NCBI RefSeq assembly: GCF_000801105.2 | Contig: NC_079513.1 | Coordinates: forward strand, 26,581,640-26,645,639 | DNA length: 64,000 nt | Reading direction: 5' to 3' | DNA from: Raphanus sativus | Taxonomy: Eukaryota; Streptophyta; Magnoliopsida; Brassicales; Brassicaceae | Part shown: in pieces, positions 12,194 to 24,084 of the stretch | Position numbering within the stretch: position 1 is the stretch's first letter | How the letters are laid out: each line of letters begins with the position of its first letter | Translations under genes and position numbers: made by a program | Notes under the pieces: generated by a model | Databases searched by the model: none | What the model was told of the DNA's origin: nothing | Seen by the model: the letters and a program-made list of their open reading frames with translations, nothing else

Positions 12194-13418
12194 GAGGTGA
12201 ACGAGAGAGAGAATGATTGAGAGTTGGAGGCAGTGCAGGTTGGATCTGGGAGACGGATAGAAAGTAAAGAAAACTAAAGCTGATAGGGGCGATCATGTAA
12301 GTTAAGGGAGTTTTAGGGGCGAAAATGATAATAACAAAAGCTAAAGGGTCATTTTGGCAAATTATCGTGATATGTTACGAACGTGCAGACCAAGTGTTCG
12401 ACGAAATTATATTTTTTTGGTGGTGATAAGTGATGTATAACTGATAAGTCGTTTTCTGAACTGCATGATCCATGGTTACAAATGTTAATGTAGTTTCTAC
12501 AATCTATTAAAGTTTAACATCACTTTCAAAGATAATGTTTTCTGCTGCTGGTTTGATTCTTGCACGTAGGATATTCTTGAGGAGGTCAATTCTTTTGCTT
12601 TCTTATATAATTTTTTTATCACATTCTTTCTAGTGGTAACAGATAGACTTAGTTGACAAAAAAAAACTATGATTAGAAGTTTGATGGTAAGTAGTTTTAT
12701 GCAGAGGTTGAGCTGGCTCTTCAGATGAGCTTATTTTTCTAATCCTAGGTTTTTGTCATTGACTTGATGGAAGTTGTTTTCAATCCATCTTTTGTTCGTT
12801 AATATATATACGTACAGTTTAGTTTATTCTCAAAAAGTGTTTGGACTATTTTCCTTTCTATGTACTTTTCTCTTGTAGGAATTTTTTTAGTGTTGTAGGC
12901 CATGGTTCTTACTTACTGTGGCATTGACATGTTCCTAAGTTTACAGATGAACCGCGTATGTTGTTGGTTACCAATACTCTCTTGTTCAGTAACTAATCGT
13001 GGTGGTTGTGCTGTGCATAAACTAGCTCTGTGAAAAAGGTCAGTGTTAATGGTCCACATTTCATTTTGATTCTGCTGGAAAACCTTGTTTTTGAACACAC
13101 ACTGCCTAAATTTTTTTATGTTTTCTCTTTGATATGCCTTGTGTTTAATCATAGTCTACAATGTAAGATGAGCACTCAACATGTCTTCCACATTTTAATA
13201 ATCCTTTGATGTCATATTCAATAGAATAATTAATTTGGATTTAATTTGTTTACTCTTAAGGTCAACTATTGTTGTTGTGACTTGATGATTGTTTATAACT
13301 TTGTTGAGTGGCTGATCAGTAGCAATCATTCTTCTTCTTCTTGCGCTTTAGTCGTTGACTTGCTGTGAAGTATACATATCAATAGCGCACCATTTTGGTC
13401 TCTTGTGTTAATAGCAAA
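12194..13418. other. Intergenic region: oligopeptidase promoter and LecRK-remnant upstream region
   Basis: The part next to 12193 is the leader/promoter of the - strand oligopeptidase. The rest is T-rich sequence upstream of the lectin remnant, with TTGAC-type W-box cores (for example near 13260 and 13352). No gene is supported. Confidence 0.35.
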
Positions 13419-14149
13419 ATGGCCAACACAATCTTCTTCTTCTTCTCCTTTGTTTTGTTTCTCCCTTTTGTCTCTACAATTCACTTCAACATACCTCGTT
13501 TCGGTTCACATATTACTGAAGTAGTCTACCAAGGAGACGCAAGAGCAAACGGCGCTGTTGAGCTTACCAACATCGACTACACTTGCCGTACCGGCTGGGC
13601 TACTTACAGCAAGAAGATACCTCTATGGGATCCTGAGATCGGCCAGCCTTCTGATTTCACCACCAGCTTCTCCTTCAGGATCGACACTCATGGCGTTGCG
13701 TTCGGCAACTACGGTCACGGCTTCGCTTTCTTCCTAGCTCCTCTCGGAATCGAAATGCTCCCAACTCGGCCGGTGGCTTCTTGGGCCTTTTCAACGAAAC
13801 CAACGTCCTTTCCTCTTCTTACTCGCTCGTCCACGTGGAGTTCGACACGTACACTAATCAGAACTGGGATCCTCTCGACATGACCTCTCACGTGGGGATC
13901 AACAATAACTCTTTCGTCTCTTCCAGCGTAACTTCTTGGAACGCTTCCTCTCACAACAGAGACATATGCCGTGTGGTGATTGTCTACGATTCCGATAGAA
14001 GAAACTTGAGCGTCTCTTGGATGTACACGAGTTCTGATCCTAAGGAGAACTCGAGCCTTTCTTACATCATTGATCTCTCGAAGGTGCTGCCATCAGAAGT
14101 CATTGTCGGGTTCTCCGCGACGTCTGGTGAAAGAAGCTTATATAATTAA
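13419..14149 (+). pseudogene. Truncated, frameshifted LecRK-IX receptor kinase (lectin domain only)
   Basis: The ATG at 13419 begins a signal-peptide-like segment (hydrophobic residues about 5-22), followed by a legume-lectin domain with VYQGDARANGAVELTNIDYT and YGHGFAFFLAP. Around 13761-13765 one base is missing in the run encoding the segment before SAGGF. The reading frame shifts there and the rest of the lectin fold (EFDTYTNQNWDP, VGINNNS, LSVSWMY, SLSYIIDLSKVLPSEV) continues in another frame to a stop at 14147-14149. The transmembrane segment and kinase domain are missing entirely: the sequence departs from the family just after FSATSG. By order and similarity this corresponds to LecRK-IX.1 (At5g10530). 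It is most likely a dead remnant. Confidence 0.88.
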
Positions 14150-14235
14150 AGATAACTAATCACTATGAGAATTTCTAAGTTGAAATGCATAAAAACTTAG
14201 ATTGAAAAAAAAACATTGATACACTTCATGGATTC
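14138..14235 (+). repeat. Local duplication, copy 1 (uninterrupted)
   Basis: Sequence starting TATATAATTAAAGATAACTA and continuing through GAGAATTTCTAAGTTGAAAT to a run ending CATTGATACACTTC. It is repeated at 14323-14761, where the second copy is split by a MITE-like insertion. It begins inside the last codons of the lectin remnant. Confidence 0.65.
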
Positions 14236-14322
14236 ACTTCTGTTTGTAATGGATTCACTTCTTGTGTGCTTATGTGTAACTGATGTTTTATTGTTTCTGT
14301 TACTCTTGCTTGTGAAACAATT

Positions 14323-14761
14323 TTATATAATTAAAGAAAACTAATTACTAAGAAGGTGTATTTAACTTAGAGTTTTAGGTGATTTGTTTTAAAATGATAA
14401 ATCCATTGTTATTCAAACATGAATTTTAAAAACTTATTTAAAATGTATTGTTATTGAACTTGACATTTCATAAAACACTATGAAATCCAATGTTATTGAA
14501 AATGTTTTAAGCCGTGGAATATTAAAGTTTCTAGATAATTTTAAGTTGTTTGGATGAAATTTCTTAATTAAAAAAATAAAACTCAAATCACATTGTTTTA
14601 AGTTAATAAAAACCACATAAATCTCTGCTACTTATTGAAATCATCTAAAACTCTTTTAAAAATTAAATCACATCAAATGTTAAATTGAATACATCCTCCT
14701 AAGAGAATCTATAAGTTAAAATACATAAACTTACATTGAAAAAAGACATTGCTACACTTCA
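14323..14761 (+). repeat. Local duplication, copy 2 (split by the MITE)
   Basis: The left half (from about 14323, TATATAATTAAAGAAAACTA) and right half (CTAAGAGAATCTATAAG to about 14761) rejoin to match the copy at 14138-14235 once the intervening element is removed. Confidence 0.6.
14352..14699. mobile_element. MITE, about 345 bp (Tourist/PIF-Harbinger-like)
   Basis: The ends are imperfect inverted repeats: the left end reads GAAGGTGTATTTAAC and the reverse complement of the right end reads GGAGGATGTATTCAA. Subterminal blocks also match in inverted orientation (GGTGATTT against TGTGATTT). CTAAG flanks both sides, which contains the TAA expected for a PIF/Harbinger target duplication. The pre-insertion site is visible in the neighbouring duplicate at 14138-14235. 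Superfamily assignment is inferred from the target duplication and end sequence. Confidence 0.65.
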
Positions 14762-14804
14762 AGAAGGCTTTGTACCACAAAAAAAATCAAAAACTTTACA
14801 TTAT

Positions 14805-14877
14805 CGCGCCAGGTAGGGGTCGAACCTACGACCTTCTGCTTAGGAAACAGACGCTCTATCCACTGAGCTACAGGCGC
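14805..14877 (-). tRNA. tRNA-Arg (anticodon CCU)
   Basis: On the - strand the sequence folds as a cloverleaf of 73 nt. It has the D-arm box A pattern TAGCTCAGTGG, anticodon loop TTCCTAA giving CCU (reads AGG), and T-arm GGTTCGACCCC. The acceptor stem is GCGCCTG with its partner, containing one U-U mismatch at position 6/67. No CCA is encoded, as expected in a nuclear genome. Confidence 0.95.
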
Positions 14878-15628
14878 TTCTTGTTTAAATCATCATAGGG
14901 TTTTTAATAACCAAACATTGATATCATATCATATAGTCTTCCTTTGAAGTTCTTCATATTGGTGAGTTTGGCCATTAGATTTGGGCTTTTGGAAAGAGAT
15001 TTGTTAAAAATGTTAATGCGTGTTGCATGTGAAATGTGTTCTTTTAGTGTTAGTAAGAAATTAAAATGTATTTGAAGGTGAAATTTTTTTCTAAAATGAA
15101 TGGAGGAAATGGTTGTGGTATCAAAGGGTTTTAGTTCACCACATAGAGATAATAACTCAATATGACGGTTTTATGATTTTGGAGGCTATAACCACATAGA
15201 ACTAGCCTGAAAGAATGGTTAGTTTCACTTTCACCTGACGGATGCAGTGTGAGATCGTCTATGTGAAGAAGAAGAAGGCCTATTACTGTTTTAGACACAG
15301 CCTTAAAAGAACACTGGTCTCATGACACAATTGGACAATGACAGCAGCCAAGCCGACAAGAAACATTTTGAAGATAAAATATTTCATAAATGGAAACAGA
15401 GTACAGTGCGCTGATACATTATATTTCACCACCGAGTTTATAATTTGATACAATAACACCACCCACTACTCCTGCCTAAACAACAGTTAAAGAAACCAAA
15501 AAACAGATGCAAGTGAGATTTCCAGATCCTTCTAGTCAGCTTATGGGTTAGCCATAGTCAAGAAGTTGTGAAGCAGTATCCCTTAAAAGAAGATTAAGAA
15601 CTTAAAACTCAAAATCACATGATTAATT
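14878..15628. other. Intergenic region and AIL6 3' UTR
   Basis: No gene is seen. The part next to 15628 is the likely 3' UTR of the - strand AIL6 gene. Confidence 0.4.
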
Positions 15629-16377
15629 CTAGTAAGACTGATTAGGCCAGAGAAAGAACTCCGCTGCATTTGACGCCATAAGTCCCATTGACCCTTGAAC
15701 GTTGGAGTTATTATCAGAACCCGTCGTCGAATCAGAAGCTGCATTCGCCGGAAAATGCTGGAAAAAGTTTTGTTGCTGTTGCTGTTGATGATGGTAAAGA
15801 GAAGCTGCTTCAAAAGGGATACCACATGGAATCATCTGAGACTGAGCGGCTGAGCTAGGACAAAGAGCGAAGTTAATGCCACTACTGTCATTGGGAGAAG
15901 ACTGAAGCTGTTGTTGTTGCTGAAACTGGTGGAGCTGATGGTGACCGATGATAGGTTTCTGCTCAGATTCTAAAGAGAGTTTAAGACGTTTTGCTGCACC
16001 ACCAATGGGAAGTGCACTCTTCATGATGGATTCAACGTCGTAATGGTTCATCTCAAAGTTGGTTACAGCGTTTATTCCTCTGAATTTGATGGCTGCTATG
16101 TCGTATGCCTCAGCCGCTTCCTCTTCCGTTGCTACAACCACCAACAAAAAAAAATATAAATTAGAACCTTAGATTGATGATTATTAATGTTTTATCTTAA
16201 TTGAGTTTACCAAAGGTTCCGAGGTAAAGATCTTTGTTGCCGGCTACACGGCCGATCCTTGCTTGCCAACGTCCTTGTTGATGATGCCTTGTTACACCTC
16301 TGTACATGGAAGCTCCTCTAGAGAATCCGCTACTCTTCCTGTGTTATATCCATTTAACCTCAGGGTCACTATCTCAG

Positions 16378-16409
<32 letters not shown>

Positions 16410-19400
16410 CTATTTGATTCAGAAAATGGTCTTTGTTTATGGATCTTACCTCCTAAGAGAAGCAATGAACTCTTGTTTGGTCATGTGCTTCATTTCCTCT
16501 AATTCTTTCGTGTAAATCGTAATCTAAAATTTCATTAGAATGGATTAGTAATTATGACCAGGTTAAATAATAAAACCACTAACGGGATAAATCAGAAGAA
16601 GAGAAAGAAGTTGGTTTACAGGGAAATTGGTGGTGGCAGCAGTATTCCAGTACTTGAGAGCTGCTAGATCGTAAGCTCGAGCTGCCTTATCTTCTTTGTC
16701 ATATCCACCTGAATCATTCACAAAGAGAACAACATTATTATTATTAAAGGCATGTCAATTATTGTTTGCTGTTCTTGTAAGAACTGACTAGTTGAGATTT
16801 ATTCTTACCCAAGTACACTGTTGATTCAAGCGAAAGCCAACATCCATCAATGGCGCAAACCATACCAAGGTACATGCAAGAACGGGAAATCACTTAGCCA
16901 ATGTGATGATCAAAAACGCTTAAAGGAGATGTAACAAACATTTACCAAAGAAAGTCTTAACACTGGTTCTGTTATGGAAGAAAATAATGCAGACATGTAT
17001 GTAAAATTTGTTATCAACCACCAAGTTATGTTTCACTCTTTTTGGATATTGTGTACCAGCCATAATACTCAGAAAGTAAAAGTGAGAGAATTTGAAAAGA
17101 AAAAAAAAACAGATAAAAGATATAGAATAGAAGTTTTGGACGTGGTCAAAATCTAGATCCCCACACTTCTGGTGGTGGTGGTGGTACTGGTAGCCCAAAG
17201 CCAGAACATATATAAAAATAAAGCAAAAGCTACTGAGAATGTTCAGACTTTGCTTTGTTGATGTGAACACTACACATAAATCAATCTGACACCTTATGGA
17301 CAGCAGAAACACTACTCTTTAAAATTTCACTTCAAATTTAAAATTCTTGGTATATCTTCACTGTCTGTAAACAAGTAAAATCATGTTTTGCATTTAAGAA
17401 ATTTATCAAAATCAACCTACAATTAAAGCCCTACAAGTACTCCTCACTTCAAACCCTATGAAGCTAAAAAACTGGTCTCACATCACATGTCTACTGCATA
17501 ACATCAAATCATATAGTATATGCTTAACAAAATGTAGGTGAAGAGAAATGTGGGACTATAGGGTCAAAGTGGGACCTTAAACATGTCAATCAAAGAAACA
17601 GAGGTTGCATCATACAGGCAATGCCATTGGGGACCCATCTTATGTACCTTTAGGCTTTAGTATGAAATGTAATAAAGACAAAGGAACAGAATGGCGGCAC
17701 CCTTCAGCTAAATATATGAAAATGGGACTATGAAAATTCAACAAACAACAACTATATCTTATATTATTATTATTATTATTTTAATTTTATACCCTTCTCT
17801 TTTATCCCTAAGTTCTGACTCAAAAGTATTGCCAAAGTTAAAAAACTTCGGCTACCCTTCACAAAACAAATGTAATCAGTAATCACCCAAAGTTTCAATC
17901 AATCATCATATAAAAGATATAGACAGATCAATAAATAAGGGAAAAAGGTAAAGCTTCTTTTGAATCTTGCCTTCAATTTCTTTGACAAAACTCTTATCCT
18001 ATAGTTCACTCTTCTCAATCTTTCTAAATCTCACTTAGGAACATGGAGGTACAAAGACTCACAAGCATAACCATCATATGACTAAAAGACATATATGTAA
18101 AACCAAAATAACCACACGGATTGCAATTCTTGACGTCAAGAAAAGATTGTAACAGTGATGAAATCAAATTAACAAAAATGAAAGAAAAAATATTACCTTG
18201 ACGTCCTTTCCTGGCCTGACCTTCTCTCCTACAGCTATTATCCCACAGATGAGCTTCATATCTTCCCGTCCATCTATGTCTGCATCAATCAACATTCACA
18301 TTAAAACTTCATTTACTAACCCAAAAAAAAATTCAACACATGGGTTTGACTAATCACAACTTTAATGAGACTTCTTAATTTTAGAAGTTACCTTGTAACA
18401 CCTCGGTAAATGGAAGTCCTTTGTCCAAAGGTATCAGCGACCTTCTTGTTAGAACAATCTGATGTTTCCACTGCCAAAACAGGCTTCTCCTTCTCAGAAC
18501 CAGTCTTCTCTCTCTCGCTCTTGATTGTCTCAACATTGTTATTAAATTGGTAACGATGCTCAGTGATCTGATTATGATCATTACTAGTCCTGTGAGTGTT
18601 GTTGTTGTTAATGTTAACTCCAAGTGACAAAGCTCCTCCTGTGTTAGGTCCACCGTGAAAACCAAGCTCAGGACCGGAAGACTCCACCACGTGTCCCAAA
18701 TACTCTCCTGCTACATGAGTCCGGCCCATTGAAACCGAGTCGTCGACGTCCGAACCGGAGTTCGTTGAGAAAGCGGTTTGAAAACCGGTCATGGTTTTGA
18801 AATCGTGGTTGTGATCAGAGTAAAACCCGGTTAGGTTTTGGTGATGACGTGGATCGTAGAGCTGAGTGAGGGAAGAAGAGTCTTGTGTTTCCGTTTGACT
18901 GGTGTCGGAGTAACGGAAGTCACCGAGAAAATCTTCGAGCTTTGGGATGTGACTCTGAGGATGATTTTGCGGGTCTACAAACGTTGTTAGGGTTGTTGAA
19001 TCCGCCATAGAAGCTGATATATGAGCTTCTTCTTCTCCTTCCTGAGGCTTTTGATTCGTCCAACCTACATACAACGAAGATCACGAGAAGTCTTTATTTT
19101 TCGTATGAGAAGAAAAATAAAAATTATTTTGCCTTTTGTCGGAAACAGACAAAGTCAGTCAGAGAGGAACACGAGGGAAGCTGAGTTCAGCACTAAACTC
19201 GGTTTATAGGATAAAGCTACCAAGTCGGTTACTAGAGGCTAATACTGTGTAACAACACTACAATCATTCGTGTTTCATTTCGTACCACAAAGATAAAAAG
19301 AAAGAAGTAATTTATTTATTTTTTATTATTACCATAGAAATTATCGAGGAGGTAAGGAGATGAGGCGGCGGAAGAAGCGTCATAGGACACGAACTGAGAC

Positions 19401-19471
19401 TGGTCATCAGATGACCTCAACATGTCCATTGGTGACAGTGAAAACGTTAACCAGTTCGTCATATGAGCCAT
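15629..19471 (-). CDS. AIL6: AINTEGUMENTA-like 6 / PLETHORA 3, double-AP2 transcription factor
   Basis: Eight exons in coding order: 19471-19333, 19064-18392, 18279-18197, 16817-16809 (9 nt), 16708-16620, 16523-16450, 16338-16211, 16131-15629. Total 1698 nt, 565 residues. The start [18 protein letters not shown] matches the conserved N-terminal motif of the family. The first AP2 repeat runs from about residue 263 ([11 protein letters not shown]) across the microexon (VYLG) to about 336. The linker includes [20 protein letters not shown]. The second repeat is at about 363-427 ([20 protein letters not shown]... LYLGTF). The C-terminus is Gln/Asn-rich and ends FFLWPNQSY, as in Arabidopsis AIL6. 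The protein is a nuclear regulator of meristem maintenance, organ initiation and growth. A very large intron (about 1.4 kb, 16818-18196) separates exons 3 and 4. Confidence 0.96.
16376..16402. repeat. (TA)n microsatellite in an AIL6 intron
   Basis: About 13 TA units in the intron between the exons ending at 16450 and 16338. Confidence 0.9.
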
Positions 19472-20140
19472 CAAGCTAGACTTCTCTCTCTTGTTTGCTG
19501 TTCTTCTTCTTCGGTAAAATCTGATAAAATATATGATTATATTAGTCAAAAAAATAAGGAGAGAGAATGGAACTGCCTATAAATTTCTTTAGTGGTTCTT
19601 CAGAAAAGGACAAAGAAGATTCAAGAAGCTGCCCAGAGAAAGGCTGTTTTTTAAAAAGAAAAATTCAAACCTGATCAAGCGTTACTCTAAGCTTTCAAGA
19701 GAACTGCACTTGTGGGAAGAAGACTAATATATGAAATACTTTGTAGGAACGATAATCACGAGCTTATTTATCTGAAGATCTATCTATTCTATTGCATGTC
19801 TTTTGAAGAAACAAATGCATGTAAACAGTTGTCTGAGGAGAAGAGAAAAGAAGATGGGAAGCAGAAGCTCTTTAAGAAACGTCTGAGACGTATACTTATA
19901 AAGAAAGGAGAAGGGGGAGGGAGAAGATGGGCTTGTTTTATTTAATCAAAAATAATAATAATGCACTTGCAGCAGAGAGAGAGAATGTACATGTAGAGTA
20001 GAGAGAGAGAGAGAGAGTTGAAACAAAAAGAAGAGCGGTTTCTTCTGTGTCGCCCGGCGTAATACCGGAGAGGATTTGAGAAAGAGAGAGCTATCTATTG
20101 TAGCTTTAGCTTTTTTTTTTGTTTTGAAGGTCATAATTTT
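19472..20140 (-). promoter_or_regulatory. AIL6 leader / proximal promoter with GA-CT repeats
   Basis: Upstream of the AIL6 start the - strand carries CT-rich runs. On the + strand (GA)n tracts lie at about 19976-19986 and 20000-20018. Such GAGA tracts are typical of leaders and promoters of plant developmental regulators and are bound by BPC proteins. The transcription start was not determined. Confidence 0.5.
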
Positions 20141-23100
20141 AAATTACCACTGACAAGGTTCGCAAAGGATTTGGGATTTGATAATTTCATTACCAAATAA
20201 ATTACCACCACCTTTAACTCCAGACCAAAGTAAACCAAACCGCTAGTTGTTTCCACTTGTCGTGCATGCATCGCGACACTTTCTTCACTCACGCCCCACT
20301 TTTTTCAACCCGTTCTTAGCTTTTTTTTACTCGGCTACGTTTTTTATTTACGGTCTAAGGCCAACTCCAAACGAACATTATAGGGTGTAACTCGTAACAA
20401 ATAAAAAGAATACACTTATTCCAAAACGTTTTTGATTTGGAATGATTTTCCAAAACGAAAATTATTTTTTCTTTGGAATAATTTAGAATGTTATGGAATG
20501 AAATGAACTATTTTTTTCATTTTCTCATTGTAATTGGTAGATAATTTTTGAAATATACATGAATTAAACATTCAGAAAGTTTTTACTCCAAAAAAAATAC
20601 ATTCCAGTTCCAGCCATAGTGTAGCAAACAGCAAACTTTTTTTTCAAATTTTTTTGTTGTTAAATCAAAACTGTTTTTCTTAATATTATCTAACTATAAT
20701 TAACTACATGTGATCGCATTACCTTTTTATAATTGCACCAGTTAGGTTAGATAAAAATAAATATAACACAACTTTTTTGTTATCTTTTAAATGTATTTAC
20801 ATGAAAAACAAATATAAACTAACTAAAAATACACAACAAAAATTAATTTAAACACTGAAAATTAATGTGTTGCTAGAAACTCTGAAAAACTAAATTATGA
20901 AAATAAAAACAATATTTAATATAATATATATATGAAAACTATTAGTATTTTAATAGAATATGTTGTTATATAATATATTTATATAATAATTACTATTTAT
21001 CAAAACTATTAAAAATTTTAAAAATCTTAATCAATAATATAATGATAAAAAATATTTATTTTAGTGTAAAATTTGGTATTGTGGTTGGAAATTCGGAAAA
21101 TTTAATGCTAGAATTATATTAAAATAGTGTGATACTAAGATAGTGTTAACGGTTTGAGATGCCGTAACGACCCTCTCTTTGACTAATAGCTAATATTTCA
21201 TATTCAGAGTCTCTTATTCTGTTTTGGACAAAATACATTCGTTTGCATCAAATCTACTTATTAGTTTGGGGATGGATTTATATTACGACTCCTATACTAT
21301 CACAAAATGAAAACAAAATTTAGCTAAGATGTGTATAAAATGAAGAGAAAAAACAAATATAGTGTTTTGTACAAAGAACCTTAGGTTAACATTGTGATTT
21401 TTTTTTCTTTTGTGAACTTTCTTATTATGCCATCTGAAACATTATAAAGAGCAGTTTCAAAAAAAAAACATTATAAAAGAGCAAATTGTTTTTATATATG
21501 AAACGATCACATAAGTCTCTCACGCCTTATATTTATGAAATTAGGAACAGTAGGTTTATATCAAAGTTTAAGAGTGTAATAGAGTAGGATGCCAAGTGAG
21601 TATTAAAAAGGAACATATACTAGCTATAAGCCTATACCTTTAGGGTCAAAAGATAACAGTCAAGTCCCGGGTAAACTTGTAAATGGTCGGTTAAAATACA
21701 ATGTTCTTGCATATGCATAGTTGCTATTATTCCCCGGCCAGAACTAAAAGCTCAAGTCGAAATTATTAAAAATGTTAATTCTGAAAAAAGTTGAGAGATC
21801 GAGAAGCAAAAAAATAAAAATAAAGAGAAAAAAAGCTTGTGGGGAACAACATGCCGGATGAGAAGGCGGGTTTCTTCTGTAAAAACGAAGCAAAAAAAAA
21901 CTAAAGGAGAAAAGGAAGGCCCAGCAATTAAGGCACGTGATTAGGGTTTGATGTCGTATTGTTTAATAATCTACAGCATTTCGTATCCTATACTTCTACT
22001 TTATTGAACCTCGAACATTTTCAACATTCAATTTTTAATATGTAGTTTGTATCTCCAAGAAACTAAAAACTAATTATAGTATATCTAAATAAATATATGC
22101 CATCCTTTACTTAAAAAGCATGTGTATACCATCCTCTAAGGTCGATGGAGTGTTATTTTACCATGTTTACTGATCTTTTTTGTTTGCGGATATCATCCCA
22201 ACCTTATTGAGCTAACATATTAATATATCGACTATCATACATAAACCACAACTCGATATATATACAGTCAATATTTCAATTCACATGTTCGAGTCAACAC
22301 AAGTAGTTAACAATTGTCTTTTACGCAATTAGATGGAACGCACTGCGTCGATTTAAGTACCATCTCTTTTCTTGATAGGTCGAAATGAGATCAGAGACAT
22401 GAGAGTGAACGTTGATACGCTTGGTTGCCAACAACTAGTGTAACAACGGAATACAATATGTTAAAATCTCTAATTCAAACTGTATATGGACGTGTGTGTA
22501 CGTACGTAACTCGGCCCATGGGTATTGTAACACAGAAGTTTGGTCGATGTGACCAGCGGACACGACAACTGGAAGTATTGTGTCCGTTGACCATCGTATG
22601 GATTGTGACACACTGAAAGATTTGGTCTGCATCACCTTACGAATGTGTTGATGGACAAATCGACATGTAATTCTTCAAAACGTTATATCTATTGGTCATA
22701 TATTATTTATATAATATTGGCATGTTTTCTTGAATCATTGCCGTTTTTATTATTCGTTTCATGATTCTGAAGCCCCCACTATAGTCATAATATAATTGAA
22801 CTGTTTAAATCTCACATTTTTATCACATATATAAATATTAATAATTATTAATAATACATGCTAAAAATCATGACAAAATATTGATGGTCAATCACGAATA
22901 TGGAAAGTAGTATCGTGTACGCCTATAATAGCATGAACCGTAATCAGAGATTGTCGTTCATACTCGAGAGTAAAATTGTAGGAGCCATGTTCACAAAGAA
23001 ATAGAAGAGAAAGAATATGGCATGGGTGCACGACAACAGGCCAGGGTGCCGTTTTTGTTTAAAATTGCATGCGGCGTGGCCTCTAATTAGGGTTATGGCC

Positions 23101-24084
23101 AGAGTGATGTGGCATTATACGCATTAAAAGGTCTTGGTGAATGGTTACGTACTTTAAAAATACATATCCTTAACATTTGTCCTCACTTGTTGTTGTCCTC
23201 GTACTCACCGTAAAAGTTTTTCTCTGGTACATATCTTTAAAAATATTTGTCTAACTATATTTCCCTCTGGAAGACTTAGCTTTAAAATCTCTCAATTGCA
23301 TGTGAGGTCACACGCGGGGATGGGCATTGGTCACACCTGCCCCCTTTGCACCGAATGTTTATAACCATTGACGATATTTTAATTCTCTGCAAATCATATA
23401 AAAATGCTAAGTTCCAACTTCCACGTCTGAGGACGTGACTGAATCTTAGCGACTTAGATTATAAACGCGTGATTCCACATTACCCCCATCTTTAATTTCC
23501 CTTTTTGAATGATCATGAATTCATGATAATAATATATGATAAATTCAATATCTATTCGTATTTTTCTCCCCATTAGTATACTCAGTGTTCGATGAAAATG
23601 ACCAGATTTTTTCTCTCTCACTATTATGTATTAAGCGATAAAATCAGCTGGGTTCCATTTTTTTCAAGTTAAACAATGGAAAAAAACTCCAAGATACTAT
23701 ATTATGATAACCAGTTGGTGTCGAAAAAAAATATATATTTTTTTAAGATGTGTCGAAAATATATATGCAAGTTATTTTTCTTTTTTTACTTGTCAACGCA
23801 AGTTATTTTCTTTTTGTTGATCTATTAGCATAAGCTATCTAATACCCAAAATATTACGTATCAATCCATCATGATTGTATACATTTCCGAATAAAAAAAT
23901 CCATTAAGGCGAGAAGGATGTTAATATAATATGATAACAAACCTTAAATAATACTACTATTTATTTTAGAAATTCTTAATCAGTCCGAAAGAGTCTTTGC
24001 CAACATAGACTCGCCTAATCATAATCCCTATCTTGGATACCCTGCAATTTCATAAAATAATGGAACAATCATGATTTATCTAAA
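20141..24084. other. Long AT-rich intergenic region upstream of AIL6
   Basis: No gene is supported over almost 4 kb; small open stretches near 22425-22635 have no recognisable domain. The region probably includes distal AIL6 regulatory sequence. Confidence 0.35.

Noticed and set aside
20355..20640. Possible MITE upstream of AIL6
   Set aside because: There are short inverted stretches around TGGAAT/ATTCCA words, but no terminal inverted repeat with a flanking duplication could be fixed.
22425..22635. Overlapping open frames on both strands
   Set aside because: Neither translation contains a recognisable motif and there are no splice or promoter signals to support a gene.
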